From Pseudomonas vanderleydeniana (lineage in GTDB: Bacteria; Pseudomonadota; Gammaproteobacteria; Pseudomonadales; Pseudomonadaceae), in NCBI RefSeq assembly GCF_014268755.2, contig NZ_CP077093.1, positions 3,708,001 to 3,772,000 of the forward strand: a stretch of DNA of 64,000 bases. The letters run 5' to 3'. Under the pieces are notes generated by a model that saw only the letters and a program-made list of their open reading frames with translations, searched no databases and was not told where the DNA came from. How positions within the stretch are numbered: position 1 is the first letter of the stretch; every line of letters begins with the position of its first letter. This document shows, piece after piece, positions 61,223 through 64,000 of this stretch. The position numbers and the translations under genes were made by a program.

Positions 61223-63546
61223 GGCTGTTTTCCGCCCGGCGCTGGATCGACCTGCCGCTACGCGGCAAGGCCTTGGTGGCGATTTCCCTGCCCCTGGTGA
61301 TCCTGCTCATGTCGCTGGTGCTGATCTACATCACCGAACGCCAGACCGCCCATGCCGAAGAGGATGTGCGGCGGGTGCTGCGCGTGCAGGGCGATATCCA
61401 GACCGTGCACACGCTGCTCGCCGAGGCGGCCGCCAGCGTACGCGGCTACCTGTTGACCGAGCGCGAGGATTTCCTGCCGGGCTACCTCAAAGCCAGGCCG
61501 CAGATCGACGCAGCCCTGCAACGGCTGAACCGCAACGTGCGCGACGAGCGCGTGCGCCGGCAGTTGGCGGCCATCGCGCCACTGATCAACAGCAAGGTCG
61601 CCGGTCTCGAGGAAATGCTCGCCGAGCACCACGCCAACCCTGAGGCGATCACCTCGATCCTGATCAGCAACAAGCACATCCTCGATGAGTTGCGCGAACA
61701 CATCGGCACCATCCTGACCCTCGAGGACACCTTGCTGGCCGAGCGCACCGCCGCCGCCGCCGCGACTCGCCAGAGACTGTTGTTCTCGACGCTGCTGGCG
61801 GCCTTCTGTGGCCTGTTCGGTGCCATCGTCGCCGTACTGTTCCTGTCCAGGGGCATCGTGGCCCGGGTCCAGCAGGTCAAGGGCAACGCCCAACGCCTGG
61901 CGCTAGGACAACCGCTGCAGCCGCAACCACCGGAAAACGACGAAATCGGCCAGCTCGGCACCCGCCTGGTCGAAGCCGGGCTGCTGCTGGCCGAGCGCGA
62001 ACGGGCACTGCGCGACAACGAGGAGCGGTTGAGACTGATCATCGACGGCGTCAAGGACTATGGCATCTTCGCCCTCGACACCGAGGGTTTCGTCACTAGC
62101 TGGAATGCTGGAGCCGAGCGGATCAAGGGCTACACGGAACAGGAAATCATCGGCCAGCATTTCTCGCTGTTCTACCTGCCGCAGGAATGCCCCGAGCATC
62201 CGCAGCGGGCGCTGAGGGAGGCGACCCGCGACGGTCACTACATGGAAGAGGCCTGGCGTATTCGCAAGAACGGCAGCCGTTTCTGGGCCAGCGTGGTCAT
62301 CACCGCCCAGTACGACAGCCGTGGGGCATTGCGCGGGTTCTCCAAGATTACCCGCGACATCACTGACCGGCGCACCGCGGAGATTGCGCTGCGCACCGCC
62401 CGCGAGGAAGCCGAGCGCGCCAGCCGGGCCAAGAGCGAGTTTCTCTCACGCATGAGCCACGAGCTGCGTACCCCGCTCAACTCGATCCTGGGGTTTGCGC
62501 AACTGCTGGAGATGGACGCGCAACCCGGACAGCAAGCCAACGTCGGGCACATCCTTCGGGGCGGCAAGCACCTGCTGGGGCTGATCAACGAGGTGCTGGA
62601 CATCGCCCGCATCGAAGCCGGGCATCTGCAGTTGAACCTCGAACCGGTGCCGTTGGTGCCCGCCCTGCAGGAAGCCCTCGCGCTGGTCTCGCCGATGGCC
62701 GCCAGCGCGGGCATTCGCCTACTGCCCCTGCCTTCGCTACCGGCAGACAGCGGTATCGTCGCCGACCGGCAGCGCCTGACCCAGGTCCTGCTCAATCTGC
62801 TGTCCAACGCCATCAAGTACAACCTGCCCCGGGGCCAGGTCAGCATCGAGGTCACGGTCGACCGGCAGCGTGTCGCCGTGTCGGTCAGCGACACCGGCAA
62901 AGGGATTGCCGCGGAACGCCTGGGGCAGCTGTTCAAGCCGTTCGAGCGCCTGGACATCGATCCGAACATCGAAGGCAGCGGCCTGGGCCTGGCGCTGAGC
63001 AGGAACCTGCTGGAAATGATGCAAGGCAGCCTGGTGGTGCACAGCCAACCCGGCCGGGGCTCGCGCTTCACGCTCGAGTTGCCCTTCGTGCGGCTTGAGG
63101 AAGGCACAGGGCCTGGCGTCGAACCGATCGATCCACTTCCCGAACTCCCTGCGCCCACCCTCCCCAGCTGGCGCGGCCAGGTGCTGTACATCGAGGATCA
63201 CCTGGCCAGCCTGGCACTGATCGAAACGCTGTTGCAGCGGCGCCCCGGCATCAGGCTGCTGTCGAGCATGCAGGGTCAACTGGGGCTCGACCTGGCTGCG
63301 CAGCATGCGCCGCAACTGGTCCTGCTCGACGTCACCCTGCCGGACATGGACGGGCTGGCCATCCTGCGGCTGCTGCGCCAGTCCCCCATCACCAGCGCCA
63401 CCCCGGTGCTGATGATGACCGCGGACGCCAGCGAGGCGACCCGCCAGGCCTTGTGCGAGGCCGGCGCCACGGCCGTGCTGGGCAAGCCGATCCACATCCC
63501 GTCGTTTCTCGCCTATCTCGACCAGTACCTTGCGGAGCCCGTGTGA
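61219..63546 (+). CDS. Hybrid sensor kinase: CHASE3-HAMP-PAS-HisKA-HATPase-REC
   Basis: 775 residues. Two membrane helices flank a CHASE3-like periplasmic domain (about 40-180). A HAMP region is followed by PAS (DYGIFALDTEGFVTSWNAGA), HisKA (SEFLSRMSHELRTPLNSILG), HATPase with NLLSNAIKYN and GSGLGLALSRNL, and a receiver with LVLLDVTLPDMDG. It starts inside the NarL stop (ATGA) and ends inside the next gene's start (GTGTGA). Signal may flow through its receiver to a downstream phosphotransfer partner. Confidence 0.92.
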   Translation: MRLFSARRWIDLPLRGKALVAISLPLVILLMSLVLIYITERQTAHAEEDVRRVLRVQGDIQTVHTLLAEAAASVRGYLLTEREDFLPGYLKARPQIDAALQRLNRNVRDERVRRQLAAIAPLINSKVAGLEEMLAEHHANPEAITSILISNKHILDELREHIGTILTLEDTLLAERTAAAAATRQRLLFSTLLAAFCGLFGAIVAVLFLSRGIVARVQQVKGNAQRLALGQPLQPQPPENDEIGQLGTRLVEAGLLLAERERALRDNEERLRLIIDGVKDYGIFALDTEGFVTSWNAGAERIKGYTEQEIIGQHFSLFYLPQECPEHPQRALREATRDGHYMEEAWRIRKNGSRFWASVVITAQYDSRGALRGFSKITRDITDRRTAEIALRTAREEAERASRAKSEFLSRMSHELRTPLNSILGFAQLLEMDAQPGQQANVGHILRGGKHLLGLINEVLDIARIEAGHLQLNLEPVPLVPALQEALALVSPMAASAGIRLLPLPSLPADSGIVADRQRLTQVLLNLLSNAIKYNLPRGQVSIEVTVDRQRVAVSVSDTGKGIAAERLGQLFKPFERLDIDPNIEGSGLGLALSRNLLEMMQGSLVVHSQPGRGSRFTLELPFVRLEEGTGPGVEPIDPLPELPAPTLPSWRGQVLYIEDHLASLALIETLLQRRPGIRLLSSMQGQLGLDLAAQHAPQLVLLDVTLPDMDGLAILRLLRQSPITSATPVLMMTADASEATRQALCEAGATAVLGKPIHIPSFLAYLDQYLAEPV

Positions 63547-63998
63547 ACACTGACCTGCGTATCCTGATCATCGACGATCAACGTCCCAACCTCGACCTGA
63601 TGGAGCAACTGCTGGTGCGTGAAGGCCTGAGCAATGTGCTGAGCAGCACCCAGCCGTTGCGCACCCTGGACCTGTTCAACAGCTTCGAACCGGACCTGGT
63701 GATTCTCGACCTGCACATGCCGGAGTTCGATGGTTTCGCCATTCTCGAGCAACTGAGCCGGCGCATTCGAGCGGGAGAATACCTGCCGATTCTCGTGCTG
63801 ACCGCCGACGCGACCCGCGAAACCCGCCTGCGGGCATTGGCACTGGGCGCGAAGGACTTCATCAGCAAGCCCCTGGATGCCCTGGAGACCATGCTGCGGG
63901 TGTGGAACCTGCTGGAGACGCGGGCGCTGTACAAAACCTTGCGCACGCTGGTGCCTGACCATGAGATTGAGTTGTTGCGTCAAGCCGGAAAGCTCTAG
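63543..63998 (+). CDS. Single-receiver response regulator
   Basis: 151 residues from GTG 63543, ending with TAG at 63996-63998, so the gene is complete just before the window edge. Receiver only: RILIIDDQRPNLDLME, phosphoacceptor in VILDLHMPEFDG, Thr in VLTADATRETR and Lys in DFISKPLDALE. About 25 helical residues follow the receiver. No DNA-binding or enzymatic output, so it could pass phosphate on or modulate the hybrid kinase. Fourth gene of the array. Confidence 0.88.
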   Translation: MNTDLRILIIDDQRPNLDLMEQLLVREGLSNVLSSTQPLRTLDLFNSFEPDLVILDLHMPEFDGFAILEQLSRRIRAGEYLPILVLTADATRETRLRALALGAKDFISKPLDALETMLRVWNLLETRALYKTLRTLVPDHEIELLRQAGKL

Positions 63999-64000
63999 AT

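Noticed and set aside
1..64000. CRISPR arrays, tRNA or rRNA genes
   Set aside because: No regularly spaced repeats and no cloverleaf or rRNA-like sequence were seen on either strand by eye.

Overview
The window reads as a stretch of a fluorescent-group Pseudomonas chromosome. It is GC-rich and carries typical Pseudomonas families: PmtA-type metallothionein, DUF1652, DUF6482, a PQQ glucose dehydrogenase, a FAN1-type nuclease with its partner helicase, Anr/Dnr-type boxes and a REP element. The most informative landmark is a dif-like XerCD site at 18574-18601. Genes left of it lie mostly on + and genes right of it mostly on -, and FtsK-orienting octamers (GGGNAGGG) also flip polarity there. The window therefore probably spans the replication terminus.

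1-8.6 kb: end of an EamA exporter; a pentaheme AdhB/TsdA-like cytochrome c fusion; small stress-type genes, metallothionein and DUF4142; then a LuxR regulator divergent from an APC permease and a DmpA-type P1 aminopeptidase. 8.6-17.6 kb: the main candidate for an undescribed system. A 21-codon ORF with a strong ribosome binding site precedes a GT4-GT2 fusion glycosyltransferase, a HemN-like radical SAM enzyme, two paralogous tandem alpha/beta-barrel proteins, an MFS exporter and a cytochrome P450, all co-directional. This looks like a small specialised-metabolite locus, possibly peptide-derived. 17.6-20.8 kb: an orphan membrane protein, the dif site, and a gene interrupted twice, by an IS256-family element (8-bp duplication) and by a 154-bp MITE (TA duplication). 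Removing both restores one reading frame.

20.8-38.9 kb: solute-binding protein, orphan Cache sensor kinase, CLC channel, PAS-LuxR regulator, esterase, tyrosine recombinase, NUP-family protein, a DUF3142 lipoprotein with a partner, cytochrome c, idi, and the nuclease-helicase/FAN1 pair. 39-42.6 kb: a second odd unit, made of a 41-codon ORF, a PP-loop ATPase and a MocR-like protein that has lost the PLP lysine. 42.6-51.7 kb: quinone-oxidoreductase-like gene with divergent LysR, two universal stress proteins facing Fnr-type boxes and a four-cysteine Fnr paralogue, a sugar-porter MFS and a diguanylate cyclase. 51.7-55.9 kb: an MFS gene convergent with an FeS photolyase operon that starts next to 11-bp-spaced CarH/LitR-like operator repeats. 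56-64 kb: gcd, a DUF4440-like secreted protein, and a four-gene overlapping signalling array (GAF kinase, NarL regulator, hybrid kinase, single-domain receiver).
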